From: Paulinella micropora
Taxonomy: Eukaryota > Cercozoa > Imbricatea > Euglyphida > Paulinellidae
NCBI GenBank assembly: GCA_019918135.1
Contig: WBZZ01006986.1
Location: 1-64,000, forward strand
Direction: 5' to 3'
Length of the DNA stretch: 64,000 nt
Below, in pieces: positions 30,367 to 39,555 of the stretch. Each line of letters starts with the position of its first letter. The stretch's first letter is position 1. A program made the translations under genes and the position numbers. The notes under the pieces are model-generated. The model was given only the letters and a program-made list of their open reading frames with translations. It was not told where the DNA came from and searched no databases.

Positions 30367-31454
30367 ATGCCCGGCCCGCCCCTGGCCAAAAGATCTGCGG
30401 CGACTGCGGACGCGAAGGGGACGCACCGGCCAGTCCTGCCCGTGCACAGGCGGCACCCAGCGACACTTCCGCGAGCATTGTAACGGCGGCCGCCAAGGCA
30501 CAGAACAGGAAGCGAGGAGCACCCCCCGCGTCGGCCGCTCAGGTGGTCGAACCCTTTGTGCCCTCGGCCAGCCTGCTCTTATCCGATGCCAAAGTCGACA
30601 GACGCGCAGAAGAGTGGCTCCAAAGTAGACTGGCGGAGTGGAGCCAGTACAGCAGCCCGTCGTTGCAGTACCCAAGGTCGGCATTGGCCCTGGTAAAGAC
30701 AACCAACGCGAAGGCGGGCCGGAGGCTGCTAGAGCTGCTGCGATCTTCAGCGCCCACCGACACAATAGTAGACTGGGTCTACGACCAACTGCGGCAGCGG
30801 ACGCTCGAGGTCCGCTATGCCCTGGCGGTGGTCCGTGCTGTGGCCGGCGTCGCAACAAAGAGACTCCGGTCAGGCCAGGAGACGTGGGTAACCGGCCGGC
30901 TGGCCAGCACGCTCCTTCTGCAGTACGACGAAGGCGACGAAGACTACCACGAGAAGTGGGAATGCGCCGATACGGATGATTTGCCCCCGGTCAAGGACCT
31001 CTTTTACGATGCTGAACACAATGATGCAGCGAGGCCCTGGCTGGCCCCGCTGATGCTGTGCTTTGGCAAGAACCCCGACACGGGGGTCTACTGGGAAGTA
31101 CCTGCGTTGCTGATTGTGCTGCGCGGACGAAATGAGGACGAGCCGTCCACCGCGTGGTACGTTTCGCCCCGCGTGCCACGCGGGCACTTGGTGAAGGACG
31201 AGCTACGGCGCCTCGTGGATTACGACGAAGACCTGTTTGTCTGGGGGGCAGACATCCACGTCGCAGACTGGGAGGGAGACAAGCACGACGAGGTAGTGGC
31301 CTTGATGGAACTCTTGCAGCGCGTGCTGCAAGGTCTTATCATCGAGTTCGCTAGGGGCGAATACACCAAGCCGCGTCCTGTGCACCTGTGGTCACTCTTG
31401 TGGCCAGCGGCCCGGGACCCCTGCGTAATGGCTGCCGCCCAAGGTGCCGTCTAG
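30367..31454 (+). CDS. Unknown CxxC protein, member 1, with one early frame break
   Basis: The start is chosen at 30367 because the 60 bases around it match the start region of the paralogue at 33755: A-rich GAAAAAGA, then CTCGGCCATG or CCCGGCCATG, then CCAAAAG. One base is missing in the AAAAGATC stretch relative to the paralogue, after which the frame gives ICGDCGREGDAPA and runs open to 31454, about 362 residues. Shared segments are CxxCGREGDAPA, APSDTSASxVTAAA and LAEWSQ. The C-terminal half (about 180-360) is acidic/aromatic with PRVPRGHLVKDELRRLVDYD and WGADIHVADWEGD. Two Cys only, so a single zinc site would need a partner. Function unknown. An ATTAAA signal lies at 31559. Confidence 0.55.
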
Positions 31455-31558
31455 TGAAGGGGGGAGGGGGGGGCACCACTGCTGGTTGCTGAACTAAACA
31501 GAGAGAGGGAGGGTCAAGGGCCAGGGGTTTGGTTTTCTGCTAGCCCCCAAGGCTGGCA

Positions 31559-31564
31559 ATTAAA
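31559..31564 (+). terminator. Possible polyadenylation signal ATTAAA
   Basis: ATTAAA 105 bases after the stop of the rightward CxxC gene, followed by a T-rich stretch. The distance is typical for a eukaryotic 3' end. Confidence 0.4.
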
Positions 31565-31882
31565 GTTTCTTGTTCAGTTCGACGTTTACTTTGGTGGCGG
31601 ACATTCTAGCGTTTAGTGGAGCGGGCTGGTAGCTACGACCTGCCCTAAGCTAAGCGGGCAAAATCCGGTGTCACAGGGGGGTCTTTTCGTCGAACCTAAA
31701 TCAAGTACGCCTGCTTAGGATGATGTCCAGGCTGGCGGCCGAGCTGCCTCCAGAGCTTGGGTCCCCCCCCCCCCCCCCTACAGCCAGCTTGTACCGAAGG
31801 GGGAGAGGGGGCGGAAATGTCCGGGGGCAGAGTGCCGCCGTGCCGGGGCAGCGGCCCCTCGCCGCCCCCGGCCCCGCTTCCC

Positions 31883-33403
31883 CTACGGCTGTTTTTCCTC
31901 CTGGAGCTTGGCCGTCTGGCCCGGCGCCGGGGCTGCCCCGGGCCGTGCCCGGCCGGACCAAGCGGCGGGGCCGCCGCCGCCGGGCCCGCCGGCGCCGAGC
32001 CAGGCGCGCACAAAGTCGGGGTCTAGCTGCAGTTCGTCGCCGGCCGCGTCGTACACAAGGGTCCGTGCCCAGAAGCTGTCGAAGTCGTCCAGGAGCGCCC
32101 GCAGCCGCTCGCGGAAGATCAGGTGGTACAGGTACTTGCGCTGCGCCGTCCGCTGGCAATGCTGGTGCAGGGCGGCCGTGAGCTGGTGCACAGGAGCCAG
32201 GGCCCACGAGTCTGCGCCGTGCAGCCCAAAGTATTGGAAGTAGCTGCGCCGCAGCTCTTCCTCGTCGCCGGCCTGGGCCAAGAACGTTTCGGCCAGCTTG
32301 CGCAGCTGCCAGACGTGCAGGGTCCGCGCGCGCGCCGCCTGGACCCCCCCCCCCCCCCCCGCCCGCACCAGGCCCGGGTAGCGGCAGGAGAAGACGAAGC
32401 CGTGCGTGCCCAGGCCCCGGCCCAGCTCACGCCACTCCTGCAGCACCCAGCCCAACAGGCTGCCGCCGTCCCGCGCCGCGCTGGGCCCGTCGTGGCCGCA
32501 GCGGCGCAGCGTCTGCAACGGCAGCGGCTGCACGTACTCCCGGTCGTAGTAGAAGCGGGCCGTCTTGTGCACGGACGCTAGCTCGAACGGGTTGCTGAGG
32601 TCCAGCCACCAGCGCCCGCCGCCGCCCGCCTCGCGGCGCAGGGTGACGCCGAACTGCAGCCGGCGCAGGATCGAGCTGCGGGGCTGGGGTGTCAGGCTCA
32701 GCATGCACAGCACGATCAGGTCGGCCAGCGCCTGGTAACGCGCGCCCGCCTCCCCGGCCGCCTCGGCGGGGTAGCGGCCCAGGTAGCGGCCGGCCGCCAG
32801 CGTGCGCGCGGCCTGCAGGTCCCACCAGGTCAGGGCGAGGTCCGCGTCCTTCGGGTGCCAGCTCTGTTCCGCCGTGGCCAGGCGCTGCAGGTTGTACGCC
32901 GCCCGGAACAGCAGCCGCCGGCAGGCCGCGGCAGGGCAGGGCCGGCCCGCGGCCTGGGCACCGGACCGGGCGTACCCGGAGGCCACGCTCAGCACGACCG
33001 GCCGCAGGTAACGCACCAAGAACAGGCACCGCTCCCAGGGGCAGCCCAACCGGTGCCGGAGATGCAAGACCCAGCAGACCAGGCGCGAGCGCAGGCGGGT
33101 GCTCCACGACCCATCCTCGCGCCGCCGGAAGAAGAGCGTGGCGCCGAGCGTCCGCTTTTCGGGTCGTGGCGTGGTCTGCCAGGGGGGCCAGCAGCGCCGG
33201 TCGTGGGCGAAGCCCAGGAACGCGAGCGTGGCGAACAGGGCGCACTGTTGGCCCCGGGGGCCGAGCCCCACCCCCCACAGCTCGGGGTCGAAGGGCCGCC
33301 GCTGTTCGGCGCGGAACACCTCGAACTCCTGCCGGAGCCCCGGCCCCGCCGCCTGGTAGGCCAGGCCGCCCGGGATCGGCCGCAGGAAGCTAGGGTTGGC
33401 CAT
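31883..33403 (-). CDS. Possible tyrosine recombinase (integrase-like) of the GC-rich island
   Basis: A 506-residue protein from MANPSFLRPIPGG. The upstream open sequence is G-run derived and left out. The first half is helical and Trp/Arg/Cys-rich. The second half shows a tyrosine-recombinase-like order: SLTPQPRSSILRRLQFG (about 232-248, catalytic Arg position), SVHKTARFYYDREYVQPLPL (about 270-290, Lys hairpin followed by PLP), then LHVWQLRKLAETFLAQAG (about 365, resembling the HxLRK/R box), and YFQYFGLHG further on. The final Tyr cannot be fixed by eye. It resembles the PPRR-type recombinases known from eukaryotic mobile elements, but similarity is weak. The gene contains a C17 run at 32344-32360 encoding glycines. 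Confidence 0.35.
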   Translation of the reverse strand: MANPSFLRPIPGGLAYQAAGPGLRQEFEVFRAEQRRPFDPELWGVGLGPRGQQCALFATLAFLGFAHDRRCWPPWQTTPRPEKRTLGATLFFRRREDGSWSTRLRSRLVCWVLHLRHRLGCPWERCLFLVRYLRPVVLSVASGYARSGAQAAGRPCPAAACRRLLFRAAYNLQRLATAEQSWHPKDADLALTWWDLQAARTLAAGRYLGRYPAEAAGEAGARYQALADLIVLCMLSLTPQPRSSILRRLQFGVTLRREAGGGGRWWLDLSNPFELASVHKTARFYYDREYVQPLPLQTLRRCGHDGPSAARDGGSLLGWVLQEWRELGRGLGTHGFVFSCRYPGLVRAGGGGGVQAARARTLHVWQLRKLAETFLAQAGDEEELRRSYFQYFGLHGADSWALAPVHQLTAALHQHCQRTAQRKYLYHLIFRERLRALLDDFDSFWARTLVYDAAGDELQLDPDFVRAWLGAGGPGGGGPAAWSGRARPGAAPAPGQTAKLQEEKQP

Positions 33404-33754
33404 AGGTCCCGGCTCCGACGGATGTTGGCGCCGAGGGGGGGAGAAGAGGCTGCCCCTCTCGCTCCGAGTGTGGCCGCGGGCGCACAACACACACACGGTG
33501 CTCTTCCTCCCCTTGCCCACCCCCGGCGGGGGGGGGGGGGGGGGGGGGCGGCCGAACGCTTGCGAAAGAAGGCCACGCCCCTGCCTCCACGAGGGGAGGG
33601 GGGAGGGGGGGGGGGGGGGGGACGGGCGTGCACCGAGGGGCCGGGGAGGAGGAAGGGGCCGTGCCGCGGCCGGGAGGGGGTGGGGACGGGGCGGCGCGCC
33701 GCGGCTCGGCTGCCAGATACGAAAAAGAACCGCAGATCCTTGTGCTACTCGGCC
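33404..33754. promoter_or_regulatory. Divergent promoter region with G21 and G17 homopolymers
   Basis: It separates the leftward recombinase-like gene (start 33403) from the rightward CxxC gene (start 33755). G runs are at 33528-33548 and 33605-33621. The last 60 bases before 33755 (GCTCGGCTGCCAGATACGAA, then AAAGAACCGCAGATCCTTGT) match those before 30367, which points to a conserved promoter or leader. Confidence 0.45.
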
Positions 33755-34281
33755 ATGTCTAGCCAGCGGCCGGCCAAAAGGGTCTGCACTAACTGTGGCC
33801 GCGAGGGGGACGCACCGGCCGGTTCCGCCCGTGCACTGCCGGCGCCTAGCGACACTTCTGCGAGCAGTGTAACGGCGGCCGCACAGGCACAGGCAACGCA
33901 GCCGCCTGGACACACACTGCCCCCGCGGCCGTCGGTGAACAACCCCCCAGCAAAACAACAAGATCATCAAGAAAAGCTGCTGTTTCGTCGTGCATACATC
34001 AAAAACATGGCCAGGACATTGCAGCAGTTACAGACAAGGGTCTGCTTGGAGCGCGTCCGTGTCGGGAACCTGCGGCAGAAAGCCCAGGCCGCACGGAAAA
34101 TCGTAGCAGAACCGGGCCCGACGGAGAAAATGCGTGCCATGGAAGCTGAACTGGGAGCTGCTATCAGTACCAGAGATATTCGATGGTGGGGGATAGCCCT
34201 GGCGGATACGAGGCAGCGATGGCAGAAGGACTGGAATGATTGGTGGACGCAGGTACTGTTGAATGTACCGATTGGGTACAG

Positions 34282-34452
34282 AGATAACATTCATACCGGC
34301 TAAAAGGACTTGTCCCTTTTGCCACCTTTTGCCACGGCAACTACTAAAAATATAGTGGCAAATTCCGGTAAGTTTTATAAATTTATTTTGATTATTTATG
34401 TGGAAACAGCATATCTAAGTAATAAAAATCAATTTTAAATGTTTTTTCAAGT
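34282..34452 (+). repeat. Left terminal inverted repeat
   Basis: 171 bases, nearly identical to the reverse complement of 36509-36679. It contains TTTTGCCACCTTTTGCCAC, a short internal direct repeat possibly bound by the element's own protein. Confidence 0.9.
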
Positions 34453-34535
34453 GTAAAATTCAAGTTATAATTTTAATAATATTACTAGTTAAGGTCAGTT
34501 TAAATAAAGTGGAACAAAGAGATTTCACCAAATTA

Positions 34536-35342
34536 CTAGTCATTATCATCTGCAATTGCTCCAGGCAACCAACCTTCAGACGATGAGTCTGATAAATCAG
34601 ATATACAACCATCCGCCCTTAAACCAGCCGCGTCTCTTTCTTCATCGCTGAGACCATAGACCCTACCAAAAACACGACGAACGCGCACACGAGCAGCAGA
34701 ATGCGTACGATTACGATTTTGACCTCTTACCAAAGAAGGCGGAATCAAGGGCGCGTCTTCGTCAGATGATTCCGTCTCTGACTTACTCTCTTCAGCAACC
34801 TCCTCGGCTGGCTCAACTCTACGCCGCTTGCGGCGTCGCCTCTGTGGTGCCGGCCGCTTGCGTTCTTCAGGCAAATTCCTTTCCTCACTATCATCTACAT
34901 AAGAAAGCACTCGCTGAATAAGAATGTCTTTGTTTCCAGTACGCCTTTGCCCCTTCTCCTCTAACCATGACTTAAGCTCCTGCACTGTAGCCTGTTTGAG
35001 ATTTTCTACTGTTTTGCCAGCCTCCAATAAGGAGGAAACTTTCAAATGACCTGCGGGGAATCTACTTGGATCGCCAAAATCATGCACTCGCTTTTCCTCT
35101 TCGTTGAGAACTCGAGCCCCCATCCACGGGGGGTGTGACTCACCCTGACCCTCATTGACAAAAGCAGTACGGGGAGCATACAAGCGTTCGGCCTCAGTCA
35201 ACATGTTGGCAGCGTCCTCTGCAGCCTGCCGATCAGGGGGCACAGCCCATAAATCATCAGGAAGCTCGGCAAGAACGCGGATGTGCGCTTTCCAATCCGT
35301 CCCAGGAAACCACGGGCACAGGACACTGAAGGCGAGGTTCAA
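34536..35342 (-). CDS. SAP-domain protein of the TIR element
   Basis: 268 residues, intact. Residues about 113-150 (VENLKQATVQELKSWLEEKG, then NKDILIQRVLSYV) fit a SAP motif, a two-helix DNA-binding module. They are followed by a strongly basic stretch RRRRKRRRVEP (about 165-180), probably a nuclear localisation signal, then an acidic Ser/Glu segment, another RVRVRRV patch and an acidic tail. It could be the element's DNA-binding factor or transposase subunit. No DDE or HUH motif is visible. It overlaps the start of the divergent gene by about 60 bases. Confidence 0.7.
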   Translation of the reverse strand: MNLAFSVLCPWFPGTDWKAHIRVLAELPDDLWAVPPDRQAAEDAANMLTEAERLYAPRTAFVNEGQGESHPPWMGARVLNEEEKRVHDFGDPSRFPAGHLKVSSLLEAGKTVENLKQATVQELKSWLEEKGQRRTGNKDILIQRVLSYVDDSEERNLPEERKRPAPQRRRRKRRRVEPAEEVAEESKSETESSDEDAPLIPPSLVRGQNRNRTHSAARVRVRRVFGRVYGLSDEERDAAGLRADGCISDLSDSSSEGWLPGAIADDND

Positions 35343-35909
35343 TCCACGATCAGCGGTGACACGCCCAAGGGTAAAGGTAAAAGTACTCCGTCAGAGCCCG
35401 AGCTTACCTCGCCAAACAGCCTCGCACCCAACATAGACGTTGCTGCGATCGTGAACAACGCTGTTACCTCTGCCTTGAAAGCAAATGCTGCGGCCACACA
35501 GGCAGGCAACAATCAACTGGCTCATGTCCTGGAGAAAATTTCCGCTGAAATGATCTCACTTCGTACAGAGATGAAGTCCAAGTCGCAGACTGGTAATATT
35601 AACACCAATACCAGTACTAATTCGCAGCAGAGCAATCCACGCAAACCACAGCCTGCCAACCCAGTAGTTGAAGAGCCAAATGAGAACGGTGGAGGAGATA
35701 ATAGTAACTTGCAAATTCAGCCTTTTCAGCAGCTTACTTTGTCGCAGACAAACAAGCCACCATTTCAATCGCCCGCGGCTACTCGTCAACAATCCTCTTT
35801 TATGAATTATCATTTTATTCAAGAGCAGCGACGCATTGACCAGGAACATCACATGAGGCAGGAACAGCTCAGGCAACAACAACTTTTCAGCAACTTTTAC
35901 GCGTGGTAG
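35283..35909 (+). CDS. Gln/Asn-rich protein of the TIR element
   Basis: 208 residues. The first 30 residues are basic and Pro-rich. Residues about 45-100 form a likely helical or coiled-coil region (IVNNAVTSALKANAAATQAG then LEKISAEMISLRTEM), and the rest is Asn/Gln/Pro-rich, ending in a Gln/Arg helix. No enzymatic motif. Its tail is followed by three direct copies of a 21-base unit TATTATTATTTTCGTAAGTC (35909-35985). It probably works with the SAP protein of the same element, which is inference from pairing only. Confidence 0.5.
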   Translation: MRFPIRPRKPRAQDTEGEVQSTISGDTPKGKGKSTPSEPELTSPNSLAPNIDVAAIVNNAVTSALKANAAATQAGNNQLAHVLEKISAEMISLRTEMKSKSQTGNINTNTSTNSQQSNPRKPQPANPVVEEPNENGGGDNSNLQIQPFQQLTLSQTNKPPFQSPAATRQQSSFMNYHFIQEQRRIDQEHHMRQEQLRQQQLFSNFYAW

Positions 35910-36508
35910 TATTATTATTATTTTCGTAAGTCATATTATTATTATTTTCGTAAGTCATATTATTATTATTTTCGTAAGTCATATTAGTAAAGTTTAGAAT
36001 TATTGATATTATTACTTTCTGTTTATCAACCCATTAGTATTTGTATGTATTAATAACTGCTTTAAATCGTCATCCCTATTATAATCGTCCTTGGGTAAAT
36101 TCAAAGTGTTATCCGTAAGTAACACCGGTAAAGTTAAGTGACTACGATAAATCAAGTATTAATATTTAAAATTAATTAAAATTTATCTTTTCCGTGATTA
36201 TTTAAATGAATTAGGAAGTAAACGCTGCAGGATTTATTTTGTTTTGGCCACTTATGTATTATTGACTTAGTGAAATTATGAGTGGCAAATATCACTAATT
36301 TTCAAGTCACTGGTGCCACCCGCACAATTGTGCTGTATGATGTAATTCAATTTAAATTTGATTTTTTATTAATTTATCATGTAATTCAACTTGAGGCGTT
36401 GAGTTCACAGTAAAAATCCAGCAAGAAAGTGGCAAATAAGTGGCAAAATAAAGAGTAAAAACATTTGTTAGTTTTTGCCACATTTTTGCTGATCTAGTGA
36501 CCCTGGCA
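35910..36508. other. AT-rich non-coding part of the TIR element
   Basis: It contains the triple 21-base repeat noted after the rightward gene and several TGGCAAA/TTTGCCA motifs near 36425-36490, but no gene. Confidence 0.5.
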
Positions 36509-37027
36509 ACTTGAAAAAACATTTAAAATTGATTTTTATTACTTAGATATGCTGTTTCCACATAAATAATCAAAATAAATATATAAAACTTACCGGAGTT
36601 TGCCACTATATTTTTAGTAGTTGCAGTGGCAAAAGGTGGCAAAAGGGACAAGTCCTTTTAGCCGGTATGAATGTTATCTGATTACGTGACTGCAGCCAGA
36701 CAGACTTGGGAAGCTAGGCTTACTGCCTTCTCGGAGGCCACAGATAGTCTGTCTGGTACTAGAGACAGGGTGGCTAAGTTGCACACAGCGTTCGGCCTGT
36801 GGTTAGCAGAGTGGTCCCAGTGGTGGGCAGAGGAAGAAACAGAGCGTGCGCTGCCTGGGCTAGCGCTGGCGGTCGCCGAGTACGAGCTAAACGAAAACGC
36901 GCAAAGGGTCACCAACACACAACGCAAGCGATGAGAGGCAGAAAAAGGGAGTAGGCAGAAGCATGCAGGCTGCAGGCAAGGCACACACGCCGAAGCAAGC
37001 TGTAGATGGAAGGCAGAAGATAGGTAG

Positions 37028-37028
<1 letters not shown>

Positions 37029-37071
<43 letters not shown>
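37029..37071 (+). repeat. (GA)n microsatellite
   Basis: About 21 GA units. On the minus strand it extends the frame of the gene described next as Ser-Leu repeats, which should not be taken as protein. Confidence 0.9.
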
Positions 37072-37073
<2 letters not shown>

Positions 37074-37079
37074 GAAGAC

Positions 37080-39128
37080 CTGGTCCAGACCCGGCTCGCT
37101 GCTTCTTGTGCTGTTGTAAGTCCTGTTGCTTCTGAATTCGCTTTTGTTTTTTCCTTTGCCTTTTTTTACTCAAATTTAGCTTCTCCAAACGATACAATTT
37201 GCAGGCGGATGGATTAAGGTGTAGTACTTGCAAGTTTTCTGGAGAAAAAGGCAAAGGCGACGGGAACAAGGGGTGAGTATCGTACAGGCAGCCTTTAAAG
37301 AGCCCGCAAGCATGTCCATTTGCTTGCAAAAAAAAAAAGTCACTACTGCGATCTTTTGTGGCGGCGGAGATCGAGTCGTAGCTCCCCTCCGCTAGAGTTA
37401 CGTGATGCAAATGAGCAGGACACCCTGGGACACGCAGAAGGACCTGCATGTCCTTGATTTCAGCCTTACCGCCCAAACTAGTGAGGCTCTCGTAAACAGG
37501 AGACGGCAGCAACAGACCGACCAAAGAAAATGCTCGGGCAACGATGTCCCTTGCGCAGAAACCCTTGGGCGAGGATGCAACCTGGCCATCAGCGGTCGGA
37601 CCAGCCCTTGCCACCGCCGCCGCCGGCATTCCTGCAGCTCGTCTGTTCAGGTCGCTACTGCAAGCAGCCTCTCGGGAGGCGGTTGCAACTGAGACAAAGG
37701 CTCGATCGGCGCTGGGCCTTGCCGCTCTCGTATGGTATGCGCACGCCCCCGAGCTCCCACGAAGTGGATCCTTCTCCTTTTACGAGTGGGGCCCGCGTCC
37801 TGGGCTACCTGCAATGCATTCTCGAATTTATCAAGGTCCGTCTCGTCTCTCAGCTCTGCACGAAACTCATCAACTGGCACCCAACGATAAGTCGCTTTCC
37901 TTCCATATTCGCTATTCATTTCGACGTGTACGTTTTTACACTCCGCATCTAGTAGCGCCGACACAACGCTGACAGGAACACGGACGCCTGGCTTAGATTC
38001 TCTATACTCGTTCTTGACCCAACTGGCCAGGTTTCTAAAAATGTTGTCCTCTGGTTCTAGAGTCGGCTCGCCTTCAGTCCAGTGGACCCAACAGTTGTCG
38101 TCTTCCAGATTCTCCCACTCCTCATAGCTCGGCAGAGAATTCCAAGTCCTCCCTGAGAGCTCGACAACCTCGAGCCCGTTGCGGTGGCACAGTTCATAGT
38201 ACCTGTCATGTTGTAGTTTCGATTTGAGCTCACTTGCACTCGAAAACTTCACTTTCTCGAGAAGCTCACTGAAGCCAAAACACTCTGGAACCAACGTTCT
38301 CTTATTCTCGTCTGCTCTGTAAGCGGTCGCCTTTAGGTCCGAGCAGGAGCGTGTTCGGCGGTCGGAGTCGGAGCCCGCAAGCTGGACTTTCAGAAGGACG
38401 AGCGTCCGGGCGGGTTTCGATATAAACTCCAACGGATACTCCCGCTCTGCCTCCTCCTTGTTGGCTGTCTGTTGTTTTTTCTTTTTTACTGTCGATTGCT
38501 TCTCCACCTCCGCCTGTGCCCCCGCCTCCGGCCCCGCCCCCGCCCGCTCCGCCCCCGCATCCGCATCCTCCTCCGCAGCGTGCACCTCGCCCTCCTTACC
38601 CCCCTCCTCTGCCTGCGCTTCCGCCTCCTGACCCTCCTCCGCCTCCGCCACCTCCTCCTCCGCTTTTGGGGGCGGCTTGGCTGCCGTCTGCTGGCGGCCT
38701 TGATCGCTGCAATCCAAAGGCACTGATGAATCGGTGGTTACAGATAGCACTTCCTCATTCGTGTCTATTTCCTGTTTAGATTCGGGGCCTGGCTAGCAAT
38801 ATTACGCAGCAGCAAGAAAAATCAAAAGGTAAGCGTGTGGGGGCTGGAGATGCGCGACCTTGCCTTTCTTCCTGTCCTGGGCTGGCTTCTTCTCTTCCCC
38901 TTCCTCACTGTCCTCGTCCACTTCCTCGCTCTCCGTTGTTGCATCCTCCTCCTCGTCGTCACTTTCCTGTGGAGCGTGCTGAACAAGACAATAAGAGCAG
39001 CACCAAACATAAAGTGTGGAAACGGCGCCATGAGACTCAGCAAGTAACAACAACAACAAAGACAACGAAAGGGCAACCTGCTGTCCTTGATTCTTTGGAA
39101 CTCGACGTTTGCTTCTTCGCAAAATCAC
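37080..39128 (-). CDS. Three-exon gene for an acidic-N-terminus, NLS-bearing unknown protein
   Basis: Leftward exons: 39128-39078 (MILRRSKRRVPKNQGQQ), 38978-38859 (acidic, HAPQESDDEEEDATTE...) and 38771 onward. The introns have GT...AG ends and phase 0: a 99-nt intron (39077-38979) and an 87-nt intron (38858-38772). Exon 3 encodes a long Glu/Ala-rich arm, then an ordered region (YPLEFISKPARTLVLLKVQL to about 37760) and a basic PTRKRRRIHF signal. The frame stops at 37647, but in the next frame SREAACSSDLNRRAAG and a further ~190 residues continue to about 37080, so one base is probably wrong or lost near 37690. The SREAAC-x-SDLNRR motif recurs at 56.14 kb. Function unknown. Confidence 0.55.
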
Positions 39129-39555
39129 CCTGTAACATGATTGATATATTTCTCTGTAATTATTATATTATTAATTATGAACAAGCAGCACTTCTATTGA
39201 CACTGAAATATTACAATCCTCCTACCTACCTTCCTGCTTACCTATGTGCAGAATATACCTCCCTTCCTGACTTATGGCTACCGACCGGCCTACCTACCAA
39301 CATAGCGACAACCGATCTATCGATCTAACGACCTAGCGATCACCTACCCACCTACAGACACCACCGACCTTCTCCCACCTACTACCTACCGACCATCTCC
39401 CACCTACTACTGCCGACTTACCAACTTACCGACACCTACTGACCTGACAACTACCTACTCCTCTACAGACTACCTACCAACCTACCGACCTATCGACTTA
39501 CCGACCTACCTTCTAAACGATTTTGATCTCTACCTGCCGCGACCTCCTAGCTTCC
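39129..39555. other. Intergenic, partly (CTAC)n-like simple sequence
   Basis: AT-rich to 39215, then degenerate CCTACCTA/CCGACCTA repeats to about 39520. No gene seen. Confidence 0.6.

Larger units (their letters stand above)
18890..34281. mobile_element. GC-rich gene island, candidate undescribed large mobile element or endogenous virus
   Basis: About 15.4 kb of strongly GC-rich DNA with compact genes on both strands, set between AT-rich sequences. It carries two internally duplicated gene families, a NADAR-domain gene, a CoiA-like nuclease gene, a possible cysteine peptidase, and a possible tyrosine recombinase next to its right side. The intergenic spaces share G/C homopolymers and short motifs. 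The end of the last gene continues beyond an inserted element at 36680-36934. No terminal repeats were found by eye, so the borders are set by composition only. Host DNA, an assembly join or contamination remain possible. Confidence 0.35.
34282..36679. mobile_element. 2.4-kb DNA element with 171-bp terminal inverted repeats
   Basis: The left end starts AGATAACATTCATACCGGCT and matches the reverse complement of the right end for 171 bases (34282-34452 against 36509-36679), with only about four differences. Inside are two divergent genes that overlap at their starts: a SAP-domain protein to the left and a Gln/Asn-rich protein to the right. No known transposase signature is visible. AT-rich composition contrasts sharply with the GC-rich gene it interrupts. 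High repeat identity indicates recent insertion. Internal TGGCAAA motifs recur near both ends. Confidence 0.9.
33755..36934 (+). pseudogene. Unknown CxxC protein, member 2, split by an inserted TIR element
   Basis: The left part (33755-34281) begins MSSQRPAKRVCTNCGREGD and is collinear with member 1 at 30367. It continues as a Lys/Arg/Gln-rich helical protein to IGYR near 34282. The right part resumes at about 36680-36934 and contains WLAEWSQWWAEEETER and LPGLALAVAEY, matching RLAEWSQ and SALALV of member 1. The 2.4-kb element 34282-36679 therefore lies inside the gene. A TAC triplet flanks both sides (34277-34279 and 36683-36685) and could be the target duplication, allowing for a few mismatched end bases. 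The gene is certainly interrupted in this copy. Confidence 0.7.
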
